Shown: positions 43,333 through 52,119, counted from the stretch's first letter. The stretch is 53,641 nt of DNA from Thermoplasmatota archaeon (GCA_023484105.1 JAMDBD010000019.1:1-53641), one strand, 5' to 3'. Numbers and translations are program-made. Notes: generated from the letters alone by a model not told the origin.

Positions 43333-44222
43333 CTCCTTATCCCGGACAGTTCCCTGTCCATTTCTTCATACTGGTTATAGCCTATGACGTTATAGAATTG
43401 ATCCCGGGTCATTAGCGCATCAATAAACCCTTTCTGGGAACCTTCGCTCATTATTCTGTTGTAAATTTCCTCCATAGTTTTCAGAGCAGCTCTGAACGCA
43501 GTCAAAGGATATATTACAATTCTGAATCCCATCCTTTCAAGATCAGATGCACTCATAATCGGAGATTTTCCGAATTCAGTCATGTTTGCCAGCAGCGGAA
43601 CCTGTAAACTCTCACCGATTATTCTGAATTCTTCTGGAGTTTGAGGAGCTTCAACAAATATGGCATCGGCACCAGCTTCCACATATTTTTTGGCTCTGGA
43701 AATAGCATTTTCAAGGCCTTCCACAGCTATTGCGTCAGTTCTGGCAATTATGGTGAAATCCCTGTTTCTTCTCGCCTTAACTGCAGCCCTGATCTTCATC
43801 AGCATCTCTTCTGTCTGCACAAGTTCCTTTCCGGAAAGATGGCCGCATTTTTTAGGTATGACCTGATCCTCTATGTGTATCGCAGCTGCACCGGAAGACT
43901 CAAGTTCCCTGACCGTCCGTATCACATTCAGAGGTTCACCGAATCCGGTATCTGCATCCACTATCAGTGGCGGCCTGACTATTCTGGTGATATTCCTGGT
44001 CTCCCTTGAAACCTCAGTTAATGTTGTTATAGACAGATCTGGGAGGCCCATTGCACCTGCAACACCAGATCCTGACAGATAAAGGGCGGGAAATCCTGCC
44101 CGTTCTGCCAGGATTGCACTTATTCCGTTGAAAACCCCGGCCGCCCTGATTATTCTTTTTCCATGGATCATTCTGCTGAACTCAGAAGCACCTGCATTGA
44201 CGTTCTCTTCAAGCCTCGTCAT
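43329..44222 (-). CDS. prpB: Methylisocitrate lyase
   Basis: Cleaves 2-methylisocitrate to succinate and pyruvate. It has the isocitrate lyase/PEP mutase barrel, with PPLIVDADTGFGEPLNVIRTV carrying the metal-binding Asp residues and the catalytic loop KKCGHLSGK, the exact form used by methylisocitrate lyases. 297 aa matches the family; isocitrate lyase proper is much longer. It lies between prpD and prpC, overlapping them by 14 and 4 nt. Confidence 0.94.
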   Translation of the reverse strand: MTRLEENVNAGASEFSRMIHGKRIIRAAGVFNGISAILAERAGFPALYLSGSGVAGAMGLPDLSITTLTEVSRETRNITRIVRPPLIVDADTGFGEPLNVIRTVRELESSGAAAIHIEDQVIPKKCGHLSGKELVQTEEMLMKIRAAVKARRNRDFTIIARTDAIAVEGLENAISRAKKYVEAGADAIFVEAPQTPEEFRIIGESLQVPLLANMTEFGKSPIMSASDLERMGFRIVIYPLTAFRAALKTMEEIYNRIMSEGSQKGFIDALMTRDQFYNVIGYNQYEEMDRELSGIRR

Positions 44223-45537
44223 GTGAAATCACCTCAGTAAGATCGCTTACCTTTCTATTTTCAAGGTCTTTTATTATTGCAAGCGCAGATCTGTAAAGGG
44301 ATTCGCCCATCACAGAAATACCCTTTGATTCAAGATCATCCCAGCTGTAAGGGTTCATGTAATGACCCTTTGGATAACGCATCTCTCTGGAAAATTTACC
44401 AGAATCTGTTTCAACTGTTATTCTTACTGGCAGATCCCCGGGATATGTCCTGTCGAAATCTCTGTCGACCTGGATTTCAGTTCTGTCTATGAGATCAAGA
44501 ATCCTGTTATCATTGAGATATCTCTCAGAATAACTTTCTGTGTCTGGATCTCCGTATGCAAGTGTGTATGCAACGATATATGGAAGGCTGTGATCAGCAG
44601 TTTCCTTGGTTTTTGGTCTCAATTTTTCAGGATCCTTTACTATTATCTTGTGAGCAACGGAAAAGGTGTCAATGCGGATATGTTGAATCTTACCCTTAAT
44701 TTCCTTCCGGAGATCAGATGCAACCTCAGCAGCACTCATGGAATGGTATTCAACAGGATAGTTCTTTATCATGGTTCTCCTGACAGCGTTAACATCCAGG
44801 GACAGGTCGAATTCTCCAGACACCTGCCTGAAGAAACCCATCTCACCGGAGAATATTTCGCTGGGCCCAGTGAATCCCTTCTCTGCGAGTAAAACTGAAA
44901 AAAGGCTATTTCTGCAAGCATTCGCTGCAGTAGCCCCCTTCCACATGCTGAGTTCACCAGCGCGGGTCTGCCTCAAACTGATGTTGTTGTTTATGGACAG
45001 GCTGATGGCATTCTCAAATTGTTCTCTGTCCAGCCCGATGAGGTTCGAAAGACCTGCCGCTGAAGAGATGGAGATATATGTTACATGATCCCATCCCCTG
45101 TCCCTGATACATACCGCGTCTGCGAGACCTGCAATGACTGCATATGCAACAGAGATCGAGGCAATAAGGTCTTTTCCGGCCATACCCCTGGACTCTGCCA
45201 TTGAAACAAGAGGAGGTATGTTGTCGGATGGATGAAGAGCCTCCTTTGACAGATAGGTGTCGTTGTAATCATGATACCTGGTCATTGTACCATTTATGAA
45301 CGCTGCAATTTCAGGCGCAGCCTTATATGGGGTGAAAAAAACTGTGGAATCTGATCCGGAAGATCTAGGGAGAAGGGCATCCTTTATAAGCCTTACGGGG
45401 GTGGAATTTCTGGCTGCATATGATGTTATGATTATATCCATAATTCTTTTCTTTATTTCATCGACTGTCTGATGATCGAGCACACCATATGCGATTTCCC
45501 TGGAAAAATTGTAAATCTTTGCTACAGTTTTGTCCAT
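44209..45537 (-). CDS. prpD: 2-methylcitrate dehydratase (MmgE/PrpD family)
   Basis: Dehydrates 2-methylcitrate to 2-methyl-cis-aconitate. Family features include TPYKAAPEIAAFINGTMTRYHDYNDTYLSKEALHPSDNIPPLVSMAES and the C-terminal MRYPKGHYMNPYSWDDLESK. I start it at the ATG at 45537 because a TATA box is 23 nt before that codon; the in-frame ATG at 45606 would place translation upstream of the promoter. First gene of the prpD-prpB-prpC operon for the methylcitrate cycle, which turns propionyl-CoA from odd-chain fatty acids or branched amino acids into pyruvate. About 442 aa. Confidence 0.92.
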   Translation of the reverse strand: MDKTVAKIYNFSREIAYGVLDHQTVDEIKKRIMDIIITSYAARNSTPVRLIKDALLPRSSGSDSTVFFTPYKAAPEIAAFINGTMTRYHDYNDTYLSKEALHPSDNIPPLVSMAESRGMAGKDLIASISVAYAVIAGLADAVCIRDRGWDHVTYISISSAAGLSNLIGLDREQFENAISLSINNNISLRQTRAGELSMWKGATAANACRNSLFSVLLAEKGFTGPSEIFSGEMGFFRQVSGEFDLSLDVNAVRRTMIKNYPVEYHSMSAAEVASDLRKEIKGKIQHIRIDTFSVAHKIIVKDPEKLRPKTKETADHSLPYIVAYTLAYGDPDTESYSERYLNDNRILDLIDRTEIQVDRDFDRTYPGDLPVRITVETDSGKFSREMRYPKGHYMNPYSWDDLESKGISVMGESLYRSALAIIKDLENRKVSDLTEVISHDEA

Positions 45538-45555
45538 GGTTCCGGATTGCTGGAA

Positions 45556-45563
45556 TTTATATA
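45556..45563 (-). promoter_or_regulatory. TATA box of the methylcitrate operon
   Basis: TATATAAA on the minus strand is centred 22-23 nt upstream of the prpD ATG at 45537, slightly close but fitting a leaderless transcript and deciding the start codon. Confidence 0.55.
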
Positions 45564-45613
45564 TAATTGACACAGATCTGTCCGCTTTATGATTTCCAGG
45601 AGCCAACTCCTCC

Positions 45614-46615
45614 TCAGAAAACTGTCAGATCAGTTACGACATGCCACTTTCTGGGAGAATAGGACTTCACAACCCTGTGATTGTTCACTGAAAACTTTCT
45701 TTTCATGTAACTGGCTATTATTTCCCCTGCTCTCTCTGAGGATTTTTCACTTCCATGGTCCATAATATGGTGTAAAATTATCCTGCCGCCTGATCTTATG
45801 TAAGTTTCAGCATAGGGGAGATATCTGACCGCATCAAAGTTTCCCATGATTATGAGATCAGGTTTCTCCTGCGGGACAAATAGAAAACAGTCCATGACGA
45901 ATGCCCTTAGCCTCTCACCAACATGGTTGAGATCCGCATTGATTCTCAGATACCTGATGGCAACCGGATTGATGTCCGTGCAGTAAACCAGGCGTGGATT
46001 TCCGTATTTTAGAACAGGAAGAGAAAAATAACCTATTCCGCTGAACATGTCCCACACAACACTGTTTGTGGCTGAGATCTCAGATGCGTTTATTCTCTCA
46101 CTTACGTTGCCCGGGGAATACATTATTTTCTCAGGATCAAAACGGTATAATATTCCGTTCTCGCGATGAGTGATCTCACCACCCAGACCATAAACGAGCT
46201 TAACAGAAGGAGTTCTTTCCTTCCCGATGATCCTGCCACTGATCAGGTATGCGTTTCTGGAATTTGTGGCAAGGGATATAGCTTCTGCTATATCTTGTAC
46301 ATTTTTTTTGTCATCGGTTCGAAAAAACACAGAGTTCCCAAGTTTGGTCCAGCTTCTTGGCAGATCTACCTTTTTACCGGCAGATTCCAGATATTGCAGA
46401 GCATTGGCATAGGGTGATTTCATCACATATCTCTCCTCAAAATCCTCTGTACCTGAAATTAGACGCTCCGTGTATGCTGACTCCAATACAGGAATCTTAA
46501 TCCGGTTACCATTCTTCTTCATCTTCAGGGCTTTGTTAACAAGCCCTTGCGAGAGGAATTTCCTTATGGTTGTATCCGCTTCTTCCACAGGGACAGACAC
46601 ATATGGAGCTTTCAT
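45614..46615 (-). CDS. Trm5/TYW2-like tRNA-modifying transferase, probably Taw2
   Basis: SAM-dependent enzyme acting at or near tRNA position 37. The C-terminal Rossmann domain has VVWDMFSGIGYFSLPVLKYG (SAM loop) and VYCTDINPVAIRYLRINADLN. Before it, HRENGILYRFDPEKIMYSPGNVSER is the Trm5/TYW2 family signature. The motif after strand 4 reads LIIMGNFDAVRYLPYAETYIRSGGRIILHH rather than the NLP of Trm5 methylases, which points to the aminocarboxypropyl transferase Taw2 of wybutosine-type synthesis. 333 aa. Trm5 itself cannot be excluded. Confidence 0.78.
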   Translation of the reverse strand: MKAPYVSVPVEEADTTIRKFLSQGLVNKALKMKKNGNRIKIPVLESAYTERLISGTEDFEERYVMKSPYANALQYLESAGKKVDLPRSWTKLGNSVFFRTDDKKNVQDIAEAISLATNSRNAYLISGRIIGKERTPSVKLVYGLGGEITHRENGILYRFDPEKIMYSPGNVSERINASEISATNSVVWDMFSGIGYFSLPVLKYGNPRLVYCTDINPVAIRYLRINADLNHVGERLRAFVMDCFLFVPQEKPDLIIMGNFDAVRYLPYAETYIRSGGRIILHHIMDHGSEKSSERAGEIIASYMKRKFSVNNHRVVKSYSPRKWHVVTDLTVF

Positions 46616-46644
46616 CTGTGTGATGCCTCACCGCTTCCGTCATT

Positions 46645-47454
46645 ATGAAAGTGTTTTTAATGCTGATGGGTTACCTGATCATGCACTCAGCAAGAACAGT
46701 CCTGGCTTCATTTGTTATAATTGCGGCGCTTCTTCCAGCCTTTGGAACAATTCCAGTATTTCACACTTCAACATCACTTTCCCCCATTTCTGGTCCGACA
46801 TCCACCCCGCCAGTCTGGGCGTTTAACGGATCCTATGAAATTTACAATGGAACAGTGAAGACGAACGGTACAAGCCAGAACGTGAGCATCACTATGACAA
46901 TAGTCGACGTGAACAATACGAATGGAACTTATAAGGTTATTATGAGTGGTACAGGCGACAATGAAGTTCAGGGACTGATCTCTCAGATCAAGATCCAAAA
47001 TGGAAGTGGAGGGTTCCTTGTTGGATTCCCTTATCTGGCAGTATCTCCGCTAATAGCATCCATTCTGCCGATAGGCCCTATTATTGCAAACTTTGCCAGT
47101 GCTGAAAACCTGAATATCAGCATTAGTTCCGCGAAGCTTGTGACAACCCCTGCTGGTTCCTTCAGCGCCTTTATAGTAAGCCTGTCTGACGCTGGAACGT
47201 TTTTGAGTGCAGCGATCGATGGGCTAACAGGGATATTTGCGACTGCGAGCATGAGCAACTTTAAGGCACGTGAATTTGTGAACCTTACCCTGACTTCCAC
47301 CAATGTTCCTCCAACACAGTACACATTAATTAACAATCTCAACGGTTACCTTGCAGGAGACAACCTCTACATCATAGGCGGCATACTTACAGTACTGGAT
47401 GCCGTTTTTATCGGAATGGTCATGGTGAAGAGGATAAAGAAGCGCGGTCACTAA
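46645..47454 (+). CDS. Exported membrane-anchored protein, function unknown
   Basis: A 269-aa protein with an N-terminal hydrophobic signal segment (about residues 15-35, VLASFVIIAALLPAFG), an extracytoplasmic domain rich in Asn, Ser, Thr and Gly with many N-x-S/T sequons, and a C-terminal membrane helix (YIIGGILTVLDAVFIGMVMV) followed by basic residues KRIKKRGH. This topology is common for archaeal cell-surface proteins. I recognise no catalytic domain. It diverges from the Taw2-like gene by 30 bp; an ATG at 46681 (MHSARTV) is an alternative start that keeps the signal segment. Confidence 0.75.
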   Translation: MKVFLMLMGYLIMHSARTVLASFVIIAALLPAFGTIPVFHTSTSLSPISGPTSTPPVWAFNGSYEIYNGTVKTNGTSQNVSITMTIVDVNNTNGTYKVIMSGTGDNEVQGLISQIKIQNGSGGFLVGFPYLAVSPLIASILPIGPIIANFASAENLNISISSAKLVTTPAGSFSAFIVSLSDAGTFLSAAIDGLTGIFATASMSNFKAREFVNLTLTSTNVPPTQYTLINNLNGYLAGDNLYIIGGILTVLDAVFIGMVMVKRIKKRGH

Positions 47455-47484
47455 AACTAAAATCTAAAGTGGAAATCACCATAC

Positions 47485-48750
47485 GTGTCTGAATCAGACA
47501 GGATGTTCAAAAAGTCGGCAGAAATATTCCCATCAGGAGTTAATTCTCCGGTCAGGTATTTTTCACCTCATCCTGTCTTCATAAGAAGGGCTTCCGGCCC
47601 ACATATGTTTGATGAAGATGGCAATACATACATCGACTACTGCCTAGGTTTCGGGCCCCATATACTCGGGCATTCTCATCCGGCAGTGGCAGAGGCCTTA
47701 AAGGAACAGGCTGATCGTGCTATTTCCCCTGGAACTGCAAACAGGTATGAGCAGGAACTGGGCCAGATGATCCTGGAGGCAACCGGGGAGGAAATGATGA
47801 GATTCACAAACTCCGGTACAGAAGCAACTATGCATGCCATTAGGCTGGCAAGAGGATATACGGGAAGGAAATTCATAGTTAAGATGGAGGGATGCTATCA
47901 TGGTGCTCACGATTATTCTCTTATTAAAACAGGTAGCGGAGGTATCACTTTTGGCAGTCCTAGCTCTCGTGGGATACCCCCGGAGGTTGCCGGAACTGTG
48001 ATCCCGGTTACATTCAACGATCTGAATTCCGTTGAGGACGCATTCAGAAATTTTGGAAAGAACATAGCTGCTGTTATCACTGAGCCAGTGATGGGTAACG
48101 CCGGTGTCATTCTACCTGAGGATGGTTTTCTTGAAGGGCTCAGAGATATTTGCGACAGGTACTCCGCACTTCTGATCCTTGATGAGGTGATTACAGGATT
48201 CAGGTTTCACTACGGCAATTACCAGCAACTTACCGGGATTAGAGCAGATATAACCACCTATGGAAAGATAATAGGAGGCGGTCTGCCTGTTGGTGCACTC
48301 GCCTCCTCGAAAAGCATAATGAGATATCTTGCCCCATCCGGATCCGTCTATGAGGCTGGAACTTTCTCCGGGAATCCTATGACAATGGCCGCAGGCACAG
48401 CTGCCCTCAATGTTCTGAAACATAGCAATTATTCCATGCTTGATACAATGTCAGAAGAAATTCTGGGCGGAATAATAAGGGTGTTGCGGAACAACGGGCT
48501 GAATGCTACAGGAAACCGGATCGGCGGCATGTTCCAATTTTTCTTTAACACAGACGCTGTAAAAAACTACAATTCAGCAATAAAGTCTAACTCTGAAATG
48601 TACATGAAATTTTTCAGCTATTCACTGGAGAACGGCATTTATTTTGCACCTGGTCAGTTCGAGACAAATTTTCTGAGTTTTTCACATACAGCAAGGGAAA
48701 TAGATGATACATTGAAAAGGGTGGAGATTTCTGCAGAAAAGATTGCTTAA
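47485..48750 (+). CDS. hemL: Glutamate-1-semialdehyde 2,1-aminomutase
   Basis: PLP enzyme that makes 5-aminolevulinate from glutamate-1-semialdehyde, the C5 route to tetrapyrroles. FPSGVNSPVRYF, DGNTYIDYCLGFGPHILGHSHP and MRFTNSGTEATMHAIRLARGYTG are family signatures; LLILDEVITGFRFHYG holds the PLP-binding Asp, and TTYGKIIGGGLPVGA the Schiff-base Lys. 421 aa is normal. The start is GTG at 47485. It overlaps hemC by 8 nt, beginning the hemL-hemC-hemD operon. Confidence 0.95.
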   Translation: MSESDRMFKKSAEIFPSGVNSPVRYFSPHPVFIRRASGPHMFDEDGNTYIDYCLGFGPHILGHSHPAVAEALKEQADRAISPGTANRYEQELGQMILEATGEEMMRFTNSGTEATMHAIRLARGYTGRKFIVKMEGCYHGAHDYSLIKTGSGGITFGSPSSRGIPPEVAGTVIPVTFNDLNSVEDAFRNFGKNIAAVITEPVMGNAGVILPEDGFLEGLRDICDRYSALLILDEVITGFRFHYGNYQQLTGIRADITTYGKIIGGGLPVGALASSKSIMRYLAPSGSVYEAGTFSGNPMTMAAGTAALNVLKHSNYSMLDTMSEEILGGIIRVLRNNGLNATGNRIGGMFQFFFNTDAVKNYNSAIKSNSEMYMKFFSYSLENGIYFAPGQFETNFLSFSHTAREIDDTLKRVEISAEKIA

Positions 48751-49585
48751 AATAGGGGCAAGGGGAAGCAACCTTTCCCGTATTCAGGCGGAGACAGTAG
48801 GCTCTCTTATGCAGAAGTATGGCTATGATGTTGAGTACCGCTGGATCAGTTCATTCGGAGACATGGACCAGAAATCGCCACTGAGTTCCTTCGGGGAAGG
48901 CATATTTGTGAACACGATCAATGAAGAACTTTTGAGAGGAGGGATAGACATTGCGGTACACAGTGGCAAGGATATTCCTGGGACATACAGCAATGACCTT
49001 GAGGTGGCCTACGTTTCACAGAGAGGTGATCCCAGAGATACACTGGTGTCTTCTTCAAGTATTCACGAAACACCCAAAGGGGGTAAAGTTGGGACTTCCT
49101 CCAGCAGAAGGAGGATGCAGCTTCAGGATCTCAGGCAGGATCTTGTATTTTCTGAGATAAGAGGAAATATAGAGACAAGGATCTCAAAGATTGGATCAGA
49201 GTTTCATGGAGTTGTGCTTGCAAAAGTTGCTCTTGACAGGTTGAAAATAAGAATAGAAAATTACCCGTTCAGTTATCAGGAAATGGTGCCTGCCCCAAAC
49301 CAGGGATTTATCGTCGCAATGTGCCGCAGGGGAGAGTCCCCAGACTTAACCGCTATTGATAGAGAATCCAGGGAGGTTTTCAACATGGAGAGGTTCTGCA
49401 TGAATTATCTGGGTTTTGGATGCAGTCAACCCCTTGGAATTATTGTGGAGAGGAGAGGCAGAGGTTTCATGCTTAGCATCAGGCATTACAAGGAAAACGG
49501 GATACGAGACATAGACGACAAAATAGGTTTTTCTGATCAGGACGATCTGCTTTCCATACTATCAAATTACAAGGAGATCATATGA
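48743..49585 (+). CDS. hemC: Hydroxymethylbilane synthase (porphobilinogen deaminase)
   Basis: Joins four porphobilinogen molecules into hydroxymethylbilane. The N-terminus LKIGARGSNLSRIQAETVG, the substrate-binding Asp/Lys segment GGIDIAVHSGKDIPG, and GTSSSRRRMQLQDLRQDL are conserved. The dipyrromethane-cofactor Cys is probably that in NYLGFGCSQPLG. 280 aa, slightly short at the C-terminus, as usual in this group. The start is a TTG at 48743 within the hemL end. It overlaps hemD by 4 nt. Confidence 0.95.
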   Translation: MLKIGARGSNLSRIQAETVGSLMQKYGYDVEYRWISSFGDMDQKSPLSSFGEGIFVNTINEELLRGGIDIAVHSGKDIPGTYSNDLEVAYVSQRGDPRDTLVSSSSIHETPKGGKVGTSSSRRRMQLQDLRQDLVFSEIRGNIETRISKIGSEFHGVVLAKVALDRLKIRIENYPFSYQEMVPAPNQGFIVAMCRRGESPDLTAIDRESREVFNMERFCMNYLGFGCSQPLGIIVERRGRGFMLSIRHYKENGIRDIDDKIGFSDQDDLLSILSNYKEII

Positions 49586-50283
49586 AAGGATTTCTTGTTA
49601 CCACAAGGCCGCAAGAAAAATTCAAACCGGTGTTGATCAAAACCTGCTTTGAAGTGAAAAACATGCCCCTCACAAGGGTTGTCCCAAGGGCTGATTTTGA
49701 CCCTGAATCCCTCACTGACTATAACGCTGATGTGTATGTTGTTACGAGTTCTGTTGGTGCTGAACTCCTCATGAGAGCACTTCCCCCAGATAGTCTCAAA
49801 TCAAAGAAATTAGTTGCAATAGGAAGAAAAACGTCAGAGACACTGAACAGGTTCGGCGTATCAGCGGAGGTTCCGCATTTCCATAATTCAGATGGAATAG
49901 CAGAAATCATTCTCCGTAAATACTCAGACAGAAAAATTGCCCTTGTCCGAAGCAGTATGGGAACTCCAGAGCTAAACCGTGTGCTCAGCGAAAATAGGAT
50001 AACATTCAGGGACTTTCAGATTTATGACGTTGTCAGAAATGAAACCAATATGAGTATACTTTCAGACAGCAATCTTATTGGAATATTGCTGACTTCCAGA
50101 TATGAGGCTGCGATAATTCTGGATCACGCCGAAAGGACAGGCATTCGTTTGAAGAACCTGTTTGCCATAGGATCAACAACAAAAAAATTCATCGAAAGTA
50201 GAGGTTACAGCGTTTCAGGTGAAGTTCCAAATTCAGACTTTGAAGATGCTATACGTATAATTGCAGGCATAATTTGCAGATAA
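49582..50283 (+). CDS. hemD: Uroporphyrinogen-III synthase
   Basis: Cyclises hydroxymethylbilane with inversion of ring D to uroporphyrinogen III. The family diverges strongly; evidence is the two-domain alpha/beta pattern (FLVTTRPQEKFKPVL, DVYVVTSSVGAELLMRAL, KLVAIGRKTSETLNRFG, then ILLTSRYEAAIIL and LFAIGSTTKKFIESRGY) and the place directly after hemC with an ATGA overlap. 233 aa. Its stop is only 3 nt from the 3' end of the convergent initiator tRNA gene. Confidence 0.88.
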   Translation: MKGFLVTTRPQEKFKPVLIKTCFEVKNMPLTRVVPRADFDPESLTDYNADVYVVTSSVGAELLMRALPPDSLKSKKLVAIGRKTSETLNRFGVSAEVPHFHNSDGIAEIILRKYSDRKIALVRSSMGTPELNRVLSENRITFRDFQIYDVVRNETNMSILSDSNLIGILLTSRYEAAIILDHAERTGIRLKNLFAIGSTTKKFIESRGYSVSGEVPNSDFEDAIRIIAGIICR

Positions 50284-50286
50284 GTA

Positions 50287-50361
50287 TAGCGGGGAATGGA
50301 TTTGAACCATTGATCTACGGGTTATGAGCCCGTCGGGATTTCCTAACTACCCTACCCCGCT
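50287..50361 (-). tRNA. Initiator tRNA-Met, anticodon CAT
   Basis: On the minus strand AGCGGGG pairs with CCCCGCT, with discriminator A. The anticodon stem ACGGG/CCCGT encloses loop CTCATAA, giving anticodon CAT, and the T arm has GGTTCAAATCC. The A1-T72 pair and the run of three G-C pairs next to the anticodon loop mark it as the initiator rather than the elongator. No intron, and the CCA end is not encoded. 75 nt. Confidence 0.93.
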
Positions 50362-50383
50362 TCACTCCCCAATGTGAGCAGCC

Positions 50384-50394
50384 AATATAATATT
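50384..50394 (-). promoter_or_regulatory. TATA box of initiator tRNA-Met
   Basis: AATATTATATT on the minus strand is centred about 28 nt upstream of the tRNA 5' end, so transcription should begin at or a few bases before the mature end. Confidence 0.5.
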
Positions 50395-50426
50395 TCTTAG
50401 GAGTCGATAGAAGTTTCCGGAAAATT

Positions 50427-50990
50427 CTATGGAACCCCGTCGAATGACTCCTTGAGTTTTATAGTCTTTATCTCTCTCGTGGATTTTTCCAGAAACTGGT
50501 ACACTGTCCTGTGCTTCCTTCCGTTTATCAGCATCTCAACTGCCTGTATAGCATACTGTATGGGCATAAGCTCCCCTATTATTGAGACGGTATCTCCGTA
50601 AACGCAGAGCCGTGTCTCGGTGAGCTCCTCTATTATTTCCCTGGTCCTTCCGTTTCTCCCGATTATTCTAGACTTTATCTCATGAAGTCTGTGAGACTTG
50701 GGTTTCGCGAACTCGCGGAGAGAAATAACTGCAAGTTGAATCTGATCATTGAACAGCATTACAGATCTCTCAAGGGAAAAACCACGGCCGATGGCCCTGA
50801 CTGCTTCGAACGTTGTCATTGCCAGTATTGCATCCTCATTATTTTCTATCAGTACATCACCGGTGGCAGAATTCACAGTTATTTTTGAATGCCCGAGCTC
50901 TTCAAGTTTCCTCTTAGCCTCACCGCCCTTTCCTATGAGAACTGGTATTCTGTCTTTTGGAATCCTAATTTCCTGGTTCAATGCTTTCAC
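50427..50990 (-). CDS. KH domain RNA-processing protein (archaeal Dim2/Pno1-like)
   Basis: RNA-binding protein with two KH-type domains, related to eukaryotic Pno1/Dim2 that works in small-subunit rRNA maturation. The first domain has VLIGKGGEAKRKLEELG near residues 17-33, the second has IIGRNGRTREIIEELTETRLCVYG, both G-x-x-G loops intact, and the C-terminal HRTVYQFLEKS is typical of the archaeal group. It overlaps rio1 by 26 nt; in eukaryotes Dim2 and Rio1 also act together in 40S maturation, so the operon makes biological sense. 187 aa. Confidence 0.9.
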   Translation of the reverse strand: MKALNQEIRIPKDRIPVLIGKGGEAKRKLEELGHSKITVNSATGDVLIENNEDAILAMTTFEAVRAIGRGFSLERSVMLFNDQIQLAVISLREFAKPKSHRLHEIKSRIIGRNGRTREIIEELTETRLCVYGDTVSIIGELMPIQYAIQAVEMLINGRKHRTVYQFLEKSTREIKTIKLKESFDGVP

Positions 50991-51630
50991 CCTTTATGTA
51001 TCTGTAAATCTGCTCCTCTTTGCATTCAATACCCTTCTTTCTGAAAAAATTGACGATATTTAAGATGTCTCTTTTTAGAAACAGTTCAGCAGAGGGATGT
51101 CCTATATCAACCATCTGACCAACATCTATGATATAAGGCTTATTTCTGTATACCAGCACATTATATTCGCTGAGATCGGCATGAACAAGTCCTGCCTTCT
51201 GATACATCTTTCTCAGATCATCCATGAGAAGGTCAAACATCCTCTTCATCTGTCCATTATAATTTTTTATCTGAGGTGCAGGCCTGGATGCAGTGCCAAG
51301 ATACTGCATCACAAGAACATTCTGGTAGTGCCCGTATGGTATGGGTGCGCTGATTCCGACCTCCCTCATCGCCTGAAGATTGGTGAATTCCTTTCGGCAC
51401 CACAGTGTAACACGGGTTGACCTGTCCCTCCTTTCCTTTTCGAACCGTCTGTCCCCCTGTATGTATATATCAAGAGTGGAAAACTTTATTGTGGATATCT
51501 TGAATATCTTGATAGCAACGGCCCTGTTCTTCATGATTGCCCTGAAAACTACGGATTCCTTGCCTGAAGCTACAGGGTAGTCTATGTACTTGATATCCAT
51601 ATTCTCCATTATCTTATAGAGAGCCTCCAT
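50965..51630 (-). CDS. rio1: RIO1-type serine protein kinase
   Basis: Atypical kinase/ATPase needed for late small-subunit maturation. The P-loop segment VASGKESVVFRAI, AVKIF-like AVAIKIFKISTIKF, DRRFEKERRDRSTRVTLWCRKEF, the catalytic loop LVHADLSEYNVLV and metal loop YIIDVGQMVDIGHPSA are all present. The first usable ATG (51630) is internal by homology: 38 codons upstream, in frame, encode NRDEFRKSQSLGRKTES and LVFDRRT, typical RIO1 residues, but contain no ATG, GTG or TTG before the stop at 51745-51747. The true start may be non-canonical or a base may be missing. Confidence 0.92.
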   Translation of the reverse strand: MEALYKIMENMDIKYIDYPVASGKESVVFRAIMKNRAVAIKIFKISTIKFSTLDIYIQGDRRFEKERRDRSTRVTLWCRKEFTNLQAMREVGISAPIPYGHYQNVLVMQYLGTASRPAPQIKNYNGQMKRMFDLLMDDLRKMYQKAGLVHADLSEYNVLVYRNKPYIIDVGQMVDIGHPSAELFLKRDILNIVNFFRKKGIECKEEQIYRYIKGESIEPGN

Positions 51631-51756
51631 GGTTCTCCTGTCGAAAACCAGTGACTCGGTCTTTCTTCCAAGGGACTGTGATTTTCTGAACTCATCTCTA
51701 TTAATAAGTTCCCTCAGGGCAGAAATATTATCCTTGTCTAAATGTCATCACCCTCA

Positions 51757-52089
51757 TCACTTGAAGATGTCTATTACTTCCGGCAGAAGTTTAGCCCGAC
51801 TCAGGTAGCTTGCCTGTGTCTGGGTATATCTGTATACTACGTCAGCCTTTTCACGCTGGAATTCCCATGGCTTGACGATTACGAGATCTCTTTCTCTGAT
51901 CCACATCCTTCTCTTCATCTTTCCAGGAATCCTTGTGAATCTTGAAACTCCATCTTCACACATAACCATCATTCTGGAAGCACCCAGTAGCTTTTCAACA
52001 ACTCCGAAAAGCTCCCCCTTCTTGCGATTGGGAAGTACAGTTCTTGTTGTGAAGCCTTCAGATCCTTCAGTGCTCCCGTCAGTCTCCAT
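51757..52089 (-). CDS. eif1a: Translation initiation factor eIF1A
   Basis: Cytoplasmic factor that binds the ribosomal A site during initiation. It has the S1-like OB fold: TTRTVLPNRKKGELFGVVEKLLGASRMMVMCEDG, RIPGKMKRRMWIRERDLVIVKPW and the tail KADVVYRYTQTQASYL. I start it at the ATG at 52089 (METDGSTEG), which has a TATA box 26 nt upstream; the in-frame start at 52164 lies upstream of that promoter. 110 aa, normal for archaea. First gene of an eIF1A-rio1-KH operon concerned with the small subunit. Confidence 0.95.
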   Translation of the reverse strand: METDGSTEGSEGFTTRTVLPNRKKGELFGVVEKLLGASRMMVMCEDGVSRFTRIPGKMKRRMWIRERDLVIVKPWEFQREKADVVYRYTQTQASYLSRAKLLPEVIDIFK

Positions 52090-52111
52090 ACCATTACGTA
52101 TAGCATACTTA

Positions 52112-52119
52112 TTTATAAA
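52112..52119 (-). promoter_or_regulatory. TATA box of the eIF1A-rio1-KH operon
   Basis: TTTATAAA on the minus strand is centred about 26 nt before the ATG at 52089, deciding that start and indicating a leaderless mRNA. Confidence 0.6.
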
